51,079 nucleotides of DNA from Rickettsia typhi (GTDB lineage: Bacteria; Pseudomonadota; Alphaproteobacteria; Rickettsiales; UBA1997), in contig CAMDJN010000004.1 in the NCBI GenBank assembly GCA_945900795.1, positions 1-51,079 of the forward strand, written 5' to 3'. Each line of letters begins with the position of its first letter. The first letter of the stretch is position 1. Made by a program: the position numbers and the translations under genes. Positions 10,901 through 20,763 of the stretch are shown one piece after another. The notes beneath the pieces are model-generated. The model did no database searches, was not told the DNA's origin, and saw only the letters and a list, made by a program, of their open reading frames with translations.

Positions 10901-12091
10901 AGTAGAAATTCTGAAATCACCTTAATCGATAGTGATCAAAAAGAAATCCATAGTTACAAACTTCCGTACGGTTCAACCATTACTCACAAAGATGGATCTC
11001 TAGTTAACAAGGGAGACCATCTAGCAGAATGGGATCCTTACAACATTCCCGTTGTTGCTGAGGTGGATGGCATTATCAAATATGAAGATTTGGCTGAAAA
11101 TATTTCTCTTCGTGAAAAGATCGAAGAGTCAACTGGCGTTTCAACCAAAATCGTCATGGATTGGAAACAATACAGCAAGCAAGAATTAAAGCCAAGGCTT
11201 ACCATCATTGGTCGCAAGGGTGACGCTGCGAAGGAGTATGTCCTCTCTATCAGTACTGTAATAGGCGTTTCCAGCGGTGATGAAATAAAAGCGGGTGATA
11301 TCATTGCCAGAATTCCAAAAGAGTCGTCAAAGACACGCGACATTACGGGGGGTCTTCCACGCGTTGCTGAATTGTTTGAAGCCAGAAAACCAAAGAATGC
11401 TGCTGTGATGAGTGACATAGATGGTCGTATCGAATTCGGAAAAGATTACAAAACGAAGAGACGCATCATTGTAAGGTCGGAAGATGCTTCACTAGAGCCG
11501 GTTGAATACAGTATTTCAAAGACCAAACATCTTTTTGTTGGAGAGGGTGATTTTGTAAAGAAGGGTGATTTGCTGGTCGATGGAAATTTTGTTCCACACG
11601 ATATTTTACGCATACTAGGAATGCGCGCCTTCAGAAACTACATGGTCAATGAAGTGCAAAAAGTTTATCGTATGCAAGGCGTTAAAATTGACGATAAGCA
11701 TATCGAAGTGATTTTGAACATGATGCTCAAAAGGGTTGAGGTAGTAAACTCCGGAGATACAACGCTCTTAGTCGGTGAATATGTTGATCGTGACGTGCTT
11801 GAAGAAATCAATGTCAAAACAATTGCGCAAAATCTGAAGCCAGCACAATCAGCTCCAGTTCTACTCGGTATTACGAAAGCTTCTCTTCAAACGAAGTCAT
11901 TTATTTCTGCTGCTTCGTTCCAAGAAACAACCCGAGTTTTAACTGACTCAGCGGTACAAGGCAAAATTGATAATCTGAAGGGGTTGAAAGAGAATATCAT
12001 AGTTGGTAGACTGATTCCGGCTGGTACCGGACTTATCGCTGCAAAGTATCGCAAGATGGCAAGCGAAGAAAAAAATGCCGAAGTCTCTTAA
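7973..12091 (+). CDS. rpoC: DNA-directed RNA polymerase subunit beta'
   Basis: [12 protein letters not shown] catalytic motif; full-length RpoC. Confidence 0.99.
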   Translation: MSLAGTSSHGLLSVTSNNSVDLLDFNAIKISIADPEKIRSWSFGEVSKPETINYRTFKPERDGLFCARIFGPIKDYECLCGKYKRIKYKGIVCEKCGVEVTSSKVRRERMGHVELAAPVTHIWFLKSLPSRISTILGTTLKSIEKVIYFESYIVTDGLTSPLEDGEILTEDEYEKMQEEHGYGSFVAEMGAEAIQKLLQKLDLKKIQKQLREDLSEQTSEVKREKIIKRLKLVEQFLESGNKPEHMVMTVLPVIPPDIRPLVMLDGGRFATSDLNELYRRVINRNNRLKRLTDLGAPQIIIKNEKRMLQESVDALLDNGRSGAVVKNSNKKPFKSLSDMLKGKQGRFRQNLLGKRVDYSGRSVIVVGPELKLHQCGLPKKMALELFKPFIYSKLELYGKSPSIKISKKMVESERPEVWDMLDEVIKEHPVLLNRAPTLHRLGIQAFEPVLTEGKAIQLHPLVCTAFNADFDGDQMAVHVPLSIEAQVETRALMMSTNNILSPASGKPIIVPSQDIILGLYYMTMEDRVVKKDVKPYIIADIYELDHALNNKSITLHDKITYRFITKDVHGEKIFQRAETTPGRALLYDILPGAMKSDFEIVNKAMTKKAVTSLIDNVYRNCGQKETVMFCDRIMSLGFKNACSAGISIGKDDMIIPPGKQKHVAESFDKVKKLEKQYREGLITAGERYNKVVDEWTHCTDKISREMMGVISAYSSPSTANSIYMMADSGARGSESQIKQVAGMRGLMAKPSGEIIETPIVSNFKEGLSVMEYFISAHGARKGLADTALKTANSGYLTRRLVDVSQDCIIIEEDCGSDEGVLLENIIDDGRVISPLSEQVLGRIPLKDVKTNDGKKVIVKAGSVIDEALSDEIEKFEIKSIVSRSVLTCKTHNGVCIKCYGRDLATGHIVSIGEAVGVVAAQSIGEPGTQLTMRTFHIGGAAQRGTEQSAISAISDGKVRISDKGTIINRDGRIVVISRNSEITLIDSDQKEIHSYKLPYGSTITHKDGSLVNKGDHLAEWDPYNIPVVAEVDGIIKYEDLAENISLREKIEESTGVSTKIVMDWKQYSKQELKPRLTIIGRKGDAAKEYVLSISTVIGVSSGDEIKAGDIIARIPKESSKTRDITGGLPRVAELFEARKPKNAAVMSDIDGRIEFGKDYKTKRRIIVRSEDASLEPVEYSISKTKHLFVGEGDFVKKGDLLVDGNFVPHDILRILGMRAFRNYMVNEVQKVYRMQGVKIDDKHIEVILNMMLKRVEVVNSGDTTLLVGEYVDRDVLEEINVKTIAQNLKPAQSAPVLLGITKASLQTKSFISAASFQETTRVLTDSAVQGKIDNLKGLKENIIVGRLIPAGTGLIAAKYRKMASEEKNAEVS

Positions 12092-12224
12092 CCGTTTTTT
12101 GTCACTTCACCTAGGATTTTTTTTGAGAACTTATCGCTCTTTGGTTTTGTAACCTTAAAAGCCAAGTATCGCATCCGAGTGACTTGCAAGCAGATGTCAG
12201 TTTCTAATTCTCTATTTTAAAATC

Positions 12225-14063
12225 ATGACCGACTTTCGTAACATAGCAATCATTGCCCACGTTGACCATGGTAAAACTACGATGATTGATGCGATGTTGC
12301 ATCAAAGCGGCACTTTCCGTGCCAACCAACAAATCGAAGCACGCGTAATGGATAGCAACGATCTTGAAAAAGAGCGCGGTATTACGATCTTGGCTAAATG
12401 CACATCCCTGATTTGGAAGGATCACAAAATCAACGTGATTGATACCCCGGGACATGCCGACTTTGGCGGTGAGGTTGAGCGTGTTTTGTCCATGGCTGAC
12501 AGCGCTTTGCTTTTAGTTGATTCTGCAGAAGGCGTGATGCCGCAAACAAAATTTGTCCTCGCGAAGGCTTTAGCTCTTGGTTTGAATCCTATCGTGATTA
12601 TAAATAAAATTGACCGTCAAGATACTCGGCCGGATGAAGTTCTTAATGAAATTTTTGATTTGTTTGTGTCGCTTAATGCGAATGAAAAACAGTTAGATTT
12701 CCCAGTGCTTTATGCTGTTGGACGTGACGGATGGTGTGTTCGCGATATGCAAAAAGATGAGCGTAAGGATCTATCCCCGCTTTTTGATTTAATTTTAGAA
12801 CATGTCGAGCCACCAAAATTTGATAAGGAAGCGCCATTCTCCATGTTGGCTACTTTGCTCGAAAGAAATTCTTACTTTGGCCGCATGCTAACTGGTCGTA
12901 TTTACTCCGGCCGTGCAAAAAATTTGATGAGCTTTAAAGCTATAGATCTGAACGGAGTTGTAGTTGAGCAAGGGCGCTTAACAAAGCTGCACGTGTTTCG
13001 CGGCGTAGAAAAAATTCCAGTAGAAGAAGCTGAAGCGGGAGACATTGTCTCCATCGCTGGTCTAGAAAAAGCCTCAGTTTCTGACACGTTATGTGATTTA
13101 TCAGTTTTAATCCCGATCAAATCCACACCGATTGATCCGCCAACTATGGCTATTACGATCAGCGTTAATGACTCTCCACTGGCTGGTCTAGAAGGAAGTA
13201 AGGTGACGTCACGCATGATCCGTGATCGTCTTTTTGCTGAAGCTGAAACCAATGTTGCAATCAAGGTTAAAGAGTCAGAAGCGAAAGATTCTTACGAGGT
13301 TGGAGGAAGGGGGGAGTTGCAACTTGGGGTTCTGATTGAAAATATGCGTCGTGAAGGTTTTGAGCTTTCAGTTTCAAGGCCACGGGTGCTTTTCAAAAAG
13401 GATGCAAGTGGTGGAATTCTGGAGCCGACAGAAGAGGTTGTGGTTGATGTTGATGATGCCTTTAGCGGAGTAGTCGTTGAAAAATTATCGTCCCGCAAAG
13501 GTGAGATGATGGATATGCGCCCATCAAGCGGGGGTAAAACTCGCATAATTTTTTATGTACCTTCGCGTGGTTTAATTGGTTATCAAAGCGAGTTTTTAAC
13601 TGACACCAAAGGAAGTGGAGTATTGAACCGCATTTTTCATGATTATGTGCCTTACAAGGGTGACATGATTTCTAAGAAAAATGGTGCTCTGATTTCAACT
13701 GAAGCCGGAGAGGCGGTAGCTTTCGCGATTTGGAATTTGCAAGACCGCGGTACCATGTTCATCAAACCTCAGCAAAAAGTTTACGCTGGAATGGTAGTTG
13801 GTGAAAATTCCAAACAAGGTGATTTAGAAATCAACGTTCTCAAAGGTAAACAGCTTTCCAACGTCAGAGCTTCAGGTACTGACGAGGCAATCCGCCTGAT
13901 TCCACCGCGCGAGCTAACACTGGAAGATATGATTACCTATGTAGGCGATGATGAGTTAGTTGAGGTTACGCCAAAATCACTTCGTCTGCGTAAAAAATTT
14001 CTAGATAGCAACGATCGCAAAAGATTTGGACGTAGCAAGGAAGCGAAGTTTGATTTTGTTTAA
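12225..14063 (+). CDS. typA: Ribosome-associated GTPase TypA/BipA
   Basis: [31 protein letters not shown]; TypA C-terminal domain. Confidence 0.97.
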   Translation: MTDFRNIAIIAHVDHGKTTMIDAMLHQSGTFRANQQIEARVMDSNDLEKERGITILAKCTSLIWKDHKINVIDTPGHADFGGEVERVLSMADSALLLVDSAEGVMPQTKFVLAKALALGLNPIVIINKIDRQDTRPDEVLNEIFDLFVSLNANEKQLDFPVLYAVGRDGWCVRDMQKDERKDLSPLFDLILEHVEPPKFDKEAPFSMLATLLERNSYFGRMLTGRIYSGRAKNLMSFKAIDLNGVVVEQGRLTKLHVFRGVEKIPVEEAEAGDIVSIAGLEKASVSDTLCDLSVLIPIKSTPIDPPTMAITISVNDSPLAGLEGSKVTSRMIRDRLFAEAETNVAIKVKESEAKDSYEVGGRGELQLGVLIENMRREGFELSVSRPRVLFKKDASGGILEPTEEVVVDVDDAFSGVVVEKLSSRKGEMMDMRPSSGGKTRIIFYVPSRGLIGYQSEFLTDTKGSGVLNRIFHDYVPYKGDMISKKNGALISTEAGEAVAFAIWNLQDRGTMFIKPQQKVYAGMVVGENSKQGDLEINVLKGKQLSNVRASGTDEAIRLIPPRELTLEDMITYVGDDELVEVTPKSLRLRKKFLDSNDRKRFGRSKEAKFDFV

Positions 14064-14267
14064 TTGAGGGATCGCGTCCATTTGACCAAGTAGTCGAGTG
14101 GTATGCAGCTCACCGCAAGACGGGCGCCTAATTCGCGTCACGTAAAAACAACATTACCGAAGAACCTTAGTACAGAGCAGCATCGCGAATGCTGATTCTA
14201 TTGCAGTTACAGACCTTCCGCTTTTTTACAAAACTCACTTTTCCTTAATTTAAACATCCATTCACCC

Positions 14268-15821
14268 ATGGTTGCTAAAGTAAAAACTTTCTCCTTTCTT
14301 GGAATTGGCGTAGTTCCAATCGATGTTCAAGTTAAAATTTCACCGGGCAATACAATCTTCACCATCGTTGGCCTTCCAGACAAGGCTGTCGGAGAATCGA
14401 AAGAACGAGTCCGAGCCGCAATCCTTTCCACTGGCCTTCCGTGGCCATATGAAAAAATTACAGTCAACCTGGCCCCCGCAGATATTCAAAAAGAAGGAAG
14501 TCATTTTGACCTAGCAATTGCCATTGGTATCATGATTGAAATCGGAGTTCTGCAGCAAGATTTGGTCGATAATTTTTTTGTTTTAGGAGAGCTTCATCTC
14601 GATGGCTCAATTGCTCCTATTAGCGGCATCATTTCCGCAATGGTTGGTGCAAGTCGTCATCACTGTGGAATGATATGTCCAAAAGAAAATGGAGCAGAAG
14701 TCGTGTGGGCTAAGAGTCTCGAAGGAGTAGGTATTAAGAATACAGACATAGTTGCTGCTTCGCATTTACTTTCGCTAGTCAATCATCTTAAAGGTGAAGA
14801 GCTAATCTCTCTTCCGCAAGTTTTAGTAAAAATAACGGAAGAAAATTTAGAAAAATCCAAAGATTTGTCTGAAGTTAAAGGTCAGAAACTCGCAAAGCGC
14901 GCACTGGAAATTGCCTCTGCCGGAGGTCATAATTTGCTTCTAATCGGCCCTCCTGGAGCAGGAAAATCAATGCTCGCATCAAGGCTTACAGGTATTCTAC
15001 CGCCACTTGAGTTATTCGAGATTCTAGAAATCAACATGATTCACAGTTTGAGTGGTAGAATTACGGACGGTAGATTGATTACCAAAAGGCCATATTTCGA
15101 TCCCCATCATTCGTGCTCAATGCCAGCAATGGTTGGAGGGGGTGCCAAAGCTAAACCGGGAGAAATTTCCTTAGCTCACAACGGAGTGTTATTTTTAGAC
15201 GAGTTGGCGGAATTCCCGCGTCAAGTTTTAGATTCTTTACGTCAGCCAATGGAAACTGGTAATATCAGTATTTCGAGAGCCAATTCTCACATCACTTATC
15301 CCGCAAATTTTCAACTTATTGCAGCGATGAATCCATGTCGCTGCGGCTATCTTGGAGATGCCGTGCGTCAATGTAAAAGAGCTCCGTTATGTGGAGAAGA
15401 GTATAGAGGAAAAATTTCTGGACCACTGCTAGATAGAATTGATATCGTCATCAATGTCTCACAAATTTCTCATGAAGAAATTTTTTCCTCCAATCAATCA
15501 AATGAAGAATCTTCAAGTGACATTCTATCCAGAGTAACTAAGGCCAGAGAGTTACAGAAAACAAGATATGACGATGAAATGGAGTTAAAAAACTTACCAA
15601 AAATTAACTCAAAAATTGAAGGGAAAATGATCGAGAAATTTTGTAGTCTTGATTCAGAATGCCAAAAAATTTTAAAAAATTCCGTTGAGAAAATGCATAG
15701 CTCAATGCGCGGAGTTACTAAAATTTTGCGTGTAGCAAGAACTATTGCAGATCTTGATAATGCTGAAAATATCCAGTCTGATCACTTGCTTGAAGCGATT
15801 TCTTACAGAAGAAAAATCTAG
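14268..15821 (+). CDS. comM: YifB/ComM-like Mg-chelatase-family AAA ATPase
   Basis: GPPGAGKSMLASRL, NGVLFLDELAEFPRQVLDSLRQPMETG, AAMNPCRCGYLGD. Confidence 0.95.
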   Translation: MVAKVKTFSFLGIGVVPIDVQVKISPGNTIFTIVGLPDKAVGESKERVRAAILSTGLPWPYEKITVNLAPADIQKEGSHFDLAIAIGIMIEIGVLQQDLVDNFFVLGELHLDGSIAPISGIISAMVGASRHHCGMICPKENGAEVVWAKSLEGVGIKNTDIVAASHLLSLVNHLKGEELISLPQVLVKITEENLEKSKDLSEVKGQKLAKRALEIASAGGHNLLLIGPPGAGKSMLASRLTGILPPLELFEILEINMIHSLSGRITDGRLITKRPYFDPHHSCSMPAMVGGGAKAKPGEISLAHNGVLFLDELAEFPRQVLDSLRQPMETGNISISRANSHITYPANFQLIAAMNPCRCGYLGDAVRQCKRAPLCGEEYRGKISGPLLDRIDIVINVSQISHEEIFSSNQSNEESSSDILSRVTKARELQKTRYDDEMELKNLPKINSKIEGKMIEKFCSLDSECQKILKNSVEKMHSSMRGVTKILRVARTIADLDNAENIQSDHLLEAISYRRKI

Positions 15822-15906
15822 ATATGTCGCCGAAGTGGGTATCTCTAATGTACGGGATAGTGGGGGTGTCAAAAAGATTTAGGAGTTCTCCAGGACTTTT
15901 ATTAGA

Positions 15907-16275
15907 TTAATAGGGCTCGTAGATATAATCATTTGGATCGTAATATTCTGAAGCGAGAACTTCGATTACGCAATCATTGGTAAAATTTTCCATCAGGTGC
16001 CAATCTTCCGGCATCAAAACCAGACATTTCGTTGGATCATCCAGAATAAAACTTTCCTCTTTCCTTCCGTCGTGATTGCGAACCAAGCAACTGCCGTTAA
16101 GACAGATCATGGCTTGCATGGTTTTTTTATGTCGATGTTTTCCGCGAATAACATTTTCTTTCGTGCCATAAATGTGAAAAACCCTTTTGATTTTGAATGG
16201 TAAAATCGAGTCCTCTATCGCAACCAAACTCCCCCTGCTATCAGTGGAACTTTTTAAGTTAATGAGATGCGCCAT
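15907..16275 (-). CDS. FdtA/QdtA-like sugar 3,4-ketoisomerase (cupin, WxcM-like)
   Basis: DSRGSLVAIEDSILPFKIKRVFHIYGTKENVIRGKHRHKKTMQAMICLNGSC. Confidence 0.85.
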   Translation of the reverse strand: MAHLINLKSSTDSRGSLVAIEDSILPFKIKRVFHIYGTKENVIRGKHRHKKTMQAMICLNGSCLVRNHDGRKEESFILDDPTKCLVLMPEDWHLMENFTNDCVIEVLASEYYDPNDYIYEPY

Positions 16276-17260
16276 GATGATAAATATTCTTAATTAAATT
16301 TTTGTTTCTGCTGGTAAAAGCGAGTCTGATTTTTTGCGATAGTTTCAGTTTTATTTCCTGCCTTGGTACCCACTTACCATCCGCTTTCGTATTGATCATT
16401 TTGATTGCCAGACCAAGTGAATCCAGGTATGTCCTGTAAACCAAATCAACTAACGATTTACTGATTTTATAATTTGTTCCCGCAATCTGTGCAATTATTT
16501 TAGCGTTGTTGTGAGAAAATTTCAGACTATGAAAGTGGTAGAAAACCAGTTCAAATTTTATCTGAGACAATCTTTCTTCGCAGAAGATTTTATTTTCAAT
16601 CTGGCTAAAATCGTATTGCGAAACGTTCCACGGCGCAACCCCTCCTCCTAAATTTTTCAACTCATGAACTGATCCAAATTTTGTAACCCAATCATCCAAA
16701 TATTTCTGATCACCAAATTTACCATTTTCTGGTTCCTCAAAACACCATTCTATACACCGTTCGCGCCACCATTTAAGGACTTCTAACCCAAGATTATTTT
16801 TTCTAAAACTAACAAATTGAACGCAATATTTTCCTGAAATTTTTGATTGATCATGCTCCTTGCTATAGCGATGCTCAGTGATTAGAACTGATTTTTCACC
16901 AATTTCGTCAAGCAAAACTTTTGGATCAGAAAAGAAGAAAATATCTGCATCAAGATAAGTACAAAGTTCAACATTGTAATTTTGTAAAACATAAAGCACC
17001 GTTGAGGGAGTGCATGTCCAACAATATTCAGCCTTATTCCTGCTTGGTTTTATGGCCAATAGTTTCTCATCCTCAAATTCATTAAGTGTGACAATGGTTG
17101 CTTTTGCAAGAGACAATGATTTAAGGATCGAAGCTGATTGGTCATCAAAAGCAAAGATGTAGAGATGAAAATTATTGCATACCTTTTCTAGCGAGTGGTA
17201 CATTGCCAAGCCGCGCGAAAGGTAGTTCGAGTCAAACAGAGTGCAAAAATTGATTACCAT
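16259..17260 (-). CDS. Putative glycosyltransferase (nucleotide-diphospho-sugar transferase-like, DxD motif)
   Basis: CTYLDADIFFFSDP (DxD); overlaps the FdtA-like ORF by 17 nt. Confidence 0.75.
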   Translation of the reverse strand: MVINFCTLFDSNYLSRGLAMYHSLEKVCNNFHLYIFAFDDQSASILKSLSLAKATIVTLNEFEDEKLLAIKPSRNKAEYCWTCTPSTVLYVLQNYNVELCTYLDADIFFFSDPKVLLDEIGEKSVLITEHRYSKEHDQSKISGKYCVQFVSFRKNNLGLEVLKWWRERCIEWCFEEPENGKFGDQKYLDDWVTKFGSVHELKNLGGGVAPWNVSQYDFSQIENKIFCEERLSQIKFELVFYHFHSLKFSHNNAKIIAQIAGTNYKISKSLVDLVYRTYLDSLGLAIKMINTKADGKWVPRQEIKLKLSQKIRLAFTSRNKNLIKNIYHHGASH

Positions 17261-17370
17261 GTGATTTAAATTTTTCTTTTAGAATCTGTCCCAAATCTTT
17301 TTAAGCATGAAATCTTCTGACTAAAGAACTAAAACCTAGTTTTGTAGGAATTTAATATATCATAAAATTT

Positions 17371-17988
17371 ATGAAAAAAATCGTAATTACATACTTAATT
17401 TTGTTTCTTGCTTCTAGTCAATCCATGGCCGTTGAAGAAGGGAAATTTACACCAGATGATGTCAAAAAATTTGTTGAAGAAATAGGAAATAAAATTGTTG
17501 GTATCGCAAATGAAACTAGCGCTTCTGAAACTAAAAAAAGAGAAAAAATTATTGCAGCAATAGACGAAGTAATTGACACAAATTGGATCGCTAAATTTGT
17601 TTTGGGTAAAAATTACAAAATTGCTACAGATGAACAGAAAAGTAGCTTCATCAAGTTATACCGGGGCTTCATGATTAATACTTACGGTCCAAAATTCAAA
17701 AATTATAATGGTCGTAGATTTACAGTGAGCGATGTGGCTGTGCAAAATGGATTCTACATCGCGAAGGCGGAATTTCTTCCAAGAGAATCTAACGTCGCGA
17801 TCTCAGTCGATTTTAGAGTCAAAGAAAAAGAGGGGAGGTTGATGGTTCTAGACTTTGTTGCCGAAGGAGTAAGTTTGATCGAAACTCAAAGATCAGAGTT
17901 TAATTCGGCTATTTCGCAAAAAGGCATGGATAAATTCTTGGAAGATTTTGCTGCTAGGGTAAAAATCTTGTCAGCCTCTAAAAAATAA
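17371..17988 (+). CDS. mlaC: MlaC/Ttg2D-family phospholipid-binding ABC transporter protein
   Basis: Signal peptide; WIAKFVLGKNYKIATDEQKSSFIKLYRGFMINTYGPKF. Confidence 0.85.
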   Translation: MKKIVITYLILFLASSQSMAVEEGKFTPDDVKKFVEEIGNKIVGIANETSASETKKREKIIAAIDEVIDTNWIAKFVLGKNYKIATDEQKSSFIKLYRGFMINTYGPKFKNYNGRRFTVSDVAVQNGFYIAKAEFLPRESNVAISVDFRVKEKEGRLMVLDFVAEGVSLIETQRSEFNSAISQKGMDKFLEDFAARVKILSASKK

Positions 17989-17991
17989 AAT

Positions 17992-18720
17992 ATGGACAAG
18001 TTTAAAAAAAACAGAAATGCGTTACTCGATTTACCGAGACCAAAAGCGGTAATTTTTGATTGGGATAATACTTTGGTTGATACTTGGCCATTGATTCAAA
18101 CCGCTATCGATGGTACAATGCAGGAGATGGGCAAGGAAGTTTGGGGATTGGAAAAAGTTAGAAATACGGTTCACAAATCAATGCGCGAATCATTTCCAGA
18201 AATTTTCGGCAATGATTGGCAGAAGGCGGGAGAAATTTACAAAAATACTTACCGCTCAATTCATGCAAAGATTCAACTGCTGCAAGGATCTTTAGAGCTC
18301 ATTGCAACATTAGAAAGTCTAGGAATTTTGCAATTTGTGGTAAGTAACAAGATAGGCATAACTTTGCGCAAAGAAGCTGCATTGATTGGTGTAGATAAGA
18401 AATTTTTTGCACTAGTCGGAGCGGGTGATGCCTCTTCTGATAAACCTAGTAAAGAACCGGTTGAATTGGCTATTCTTGGCTCCGATCTTGATCCTCAGAA
18501 AGACGAGATTTGGTTTATCGGTGACACGGTATCCGATGTGGAATGCGCTTACAACTCGGGCTGCAGACCTTTGATCTATGGACATTCCGGTTCTGAAATT
18601 TCCCAAACAATTCCTGCAAAATTATTATCGGAAGGTAAAAATAATCTTGGTGTGATACCGATTTACTTCGACCATCTAGAGTTGGTGCGCTACTTACTTA
18701 AGTTTGAAAATGGGCTTTAA
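17992..18720 (+). CDS. HAD-superfamily hydrolase (phosphoglycolate phosphatase-like)
   Basis: AVIFDWDNTLVDTWP; VVSNK; EIWFIGDTVSDVECAYNSGC. Confidence 0.88.
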   Translation: MDKFKKNRNALLDLPRPKAVIFDWDNTLVDTWPLIQTAIDGTMQEMGKEVWGLEKVRNTVHKSMRESFPEIFGNDWQKAGEIYKNTYRSIHAKIQLLQGSLELIATLESLGILQFVVSNKIGITLRKEAALIGVDKKFFALVGAGDASSDKPSKEPVELAILGSDLDPQKDEIWFIGDTVSDVECAYNSGCRPLIYGHSGSEISQTIPAKLLSEGKNNLGVIPIYFDHLELVRYLLKFENGL

Positions 18721-18734
18721 AAAACAACCCCCCT

Positions 18735-19175
18735 TCAATCCTCTCCTCTGGCCTGACGCCTCTGATCATCACGCTCTTTGATTGTCTCTCTCTTGTCGTA
18801 AATCTTTTTGCCACGACCGATTCCGATTAGAACTTTGGCAAAATTCTTTTTAAAAAAAATTTTTAAAGGAATCGCGGAGTAACCTTTCATCTGCATTTTT
18901 CCGATGATTTTTTCTAACTCTTTTTTGCGTAGTAAAATTTTTCTTGGTCTTTTTGGTTCGTGGTTGAAGCGATTTGCGCCTTTATATTCGCTGATATTGC
19001 AATTGATTAAAACCAAATCTCCTGACATCTCAGCTACATAGGATTCTGTGATATTTACTTTACCTTCACGAACTGATTTTACCTCACTCCCAAGCAACAT
19101 TATTCCAGCCTCGATTTCTTCCTCGATTTCGTAATTAAAATGTGCCTTACGGTTAAGTATTTGCGTGTTACTCAT
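18735..19175 (-). CDS. smpB: SsrA-binding protein SmpB
   Basis: LNRKAHFNYEIEEEIEAGIMLLGSEVKSVREGKVNITESYV; RGKKIYDKRETIKERD. Confidence 0.97.
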   Translation of the reverse strand: MSNTQILNRKAHFNYEIEEEIEAGIMLLGSEVKSVREGKVNITESYVAEMSGDLVLINCNISEYKGANRFNHEPKRPRKILLRKKELEKIIGKMQMKGYSAIPLKIFFKKNFAKVLIGIGRGKKIYDKRETIKERDDQRRQARGED

Positions 19176-20266
19176 TTGTATTTTTTGTACTGATGTACCC
19201 CTCGCATCACTATGTTGAAGGTAAGCAGCTTGTTTGATTTGGTGTTAGAAATGTCTGAATGTCGCACTGTGGCGGTTAGAAGTTTTTGCTCATCCTCCTT
19301 GTAGGAAAGATATTGGTAATCTTCGCTGTTGTAGGGATGATCTTCAAAATACATTTCGGTTTCAAGCTTTCCGAATTGAGTATGATAGACATTCATGTTA
19401 ATGTGCGGAGCTCGTCCAGGATTAGATCCTGGCATGATTGTAATGAAATGATAATTTCCCAAATTGTCAGTTACGGTACGTCCAGACATGTTGAAAAACT
19501 TATCAACATATTGGCTATTTGACTCAAGAAGACTGTGATATTTTCCTGCTGCGTTAGTCTGCCAAATTTCTATTATTGCCCCGTCTATTGGGATGCCGAA
19601 TGAGTCAGTTACCACTCCCTGCACGAATATTATTTCACCAAATGAGTGGTAAAATGCCCCAACTTTTTTTGCTAAATTATTGGTTGTAGAGAATTTTTCC
19701 GGCATTGATAGATCTGCCGTAAAGAAGCGCGAAGGTGTTGGCATGTGTGGCTCGAAGGGAGCTAAGGTAGTTCGAAGAATTTCTGGATTAGAGGAATCTT
19801 CCCTGTGTCTAGGTATGACAGAAATATTCTCGCTGGGAATAATGCTACTAATTTCTTCGCTGCTATTGCTGTTAAAATTTCTAACACAGGAAGTTTCAAA
19901 TAAGAGAGTGATTACGCCTAACACGATTGATATTAACAACTTTGCCCTGATCAAGCAAAACCGCCGATTTCTACTTCTTATTGTGCGCCAAAATGGATAT
20001 TTATTAAACCCAGATACGTCATTAGAATTGCCGCGATCTTGCGCTAAGCCAGGATTCTTCTGATTCGGATCGAGAACCGCACCGACTGTGTATATTTCAT
20101 ACTCTGAGGAGCGGAAGCGCAGAGCCGAGTCGGAAGAATCCTGGCTTAGATAGTGAGAGCACGGCAATTCTAATGACGTATCTGGGTTAAACATCAAACC
20201 GTCGGTAAAGTTACCCCAACCTGCCCCATATACTTGCCGTTGCGCATGTCGTACGAGGTATTGCAA
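19172..20266 (-). CDS. Intradiol ring-cleavage dioxygenase-like lipoprotein; annotated ORF is probably over-extended at its 5' end through a palindromic element, true start likely ~19965 or downstream
   Basis: Core [32 protein letters not shown]...YHFITIMPG...[25 protein letters not shown]; lipobox-like [10 protein letters not shown]. Confidence 0.7.
   Translation of the reverse strand: MQYLVRHAQRQVYGAGWGNFTDGLMFNPDTSLELPCSHYLSQDSSDSALRFRSSEYEIYTVGAVLDPNQKNPGLAQDRGNSNDVSGFNKYPFWRTIRSRNRRFCLIRAKLLISIVLGVITLLFETSCVRNFNSNSSEEISSIIPSENISVIPRHREDSSNPEILRTTLAPFEPHMPTPSRFFTADLSMPEKFSTTNNLAKKVGAFYHSFGEIIFVQGVVTDSFGIPIDGAIIEIWQTNAAGKYHSLLESNSQYVDKFFNMSGRTVTDNLGNYHFITIMPGSNPGRAPHINMNVYHTQFGKLETEMYFEDHPYNSEDYQYLSYKEDEQKLLTATVRHSDISNTKSNKLLTFNIVMRGVHQYKKYK
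20005..20191. repeat. Large palindromic (MITE-like) element with long inverted repeats
   Basis: 27-nt perfect outer inverted repeat AACCCAGATACGTCATTAGAATTGCCG (20007-20033 / 20162-20188); 16-nt inner inverted repeat TAAGCCAGGATTCTTC (20045-20060 / 20133-20148). Confidence 0.9.
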
Positions 20267-20763
20267 GGTCTGTCACCTTTAAAAAATAAAAACTGACACA
20301 CACCTTCAAAGGCATAAATTTTTGCCGGCAAAGGTGTGGTGTTAGAAAATTCAAGAGTTACATGCCCTTCCCATCCTGGTTCCAGAGGGGTTACGTTCAC
20401 TATGATACCGCATCTGGCGTAGGTCGATTTGCCAACGCAAATCACCAGCACATCTTTTGGAATTCTAAAATATTCTACCGTACATCCAAGAGCAAAGCTA
20501 TTTGGCGGGATTATGCAAACATCAGCAGTACGACTAACGAAACTATTTTCAGAAAAATTTTTTGGATCAACAACGGCTGAGTCGATATTGGTAAAAATTT
20601 TGAATTCGCTAGATACGCGGGCATCATATCCGTAGGAAGAATTTCCGTAAGAAATGATTTTATTGCCTTTACTATCCAACCTTACCTGATCTGGCGCAAA
20701 CGGCTCGATCATTTTTTGTGTTTGCGCAAGATCTGATATGGATTTGTCAGAGAGAATTGTCAT
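20194..20763 (-). CDS. dcd: dCTP deaminase
   Basis: [51 protein letters not shown]. Confidence 0.97.
   Translation of the reverse strand: MTILSDKSISDLAQTQKMIEPFAPDQVRLDSKGNKIISYGNSSYGYDARVSSEFKIFTNIDSAVVDPKNFSENSFVSRTADVCIIPPNSFALGCTVEYFRIPKDVLVICVGKSTYARCGIIVNVTPLEPGWEGHVTLEFSNTTPLPAKIYAFEGVCQFLFFKGDRPCNTSYDMRNGKYMGQVGVTLPTV

Noticed and set aside
14064-14267. tmRNA, 6S, SRP or RNase P RNA assignment for the typA-comM spacer
   Set aside because: I could not match the conserved core of any of these RNAs; kept only as an unidentified candidate.
19680-20063. 127-aa plus-strand ORF spanning the dioxygenase gene and left arm of the palindrome
   Set aside because: Antisense to the better supported dioxygenase frame; its [11 protein letters not shown] end is only the palindrome read from the other strand.
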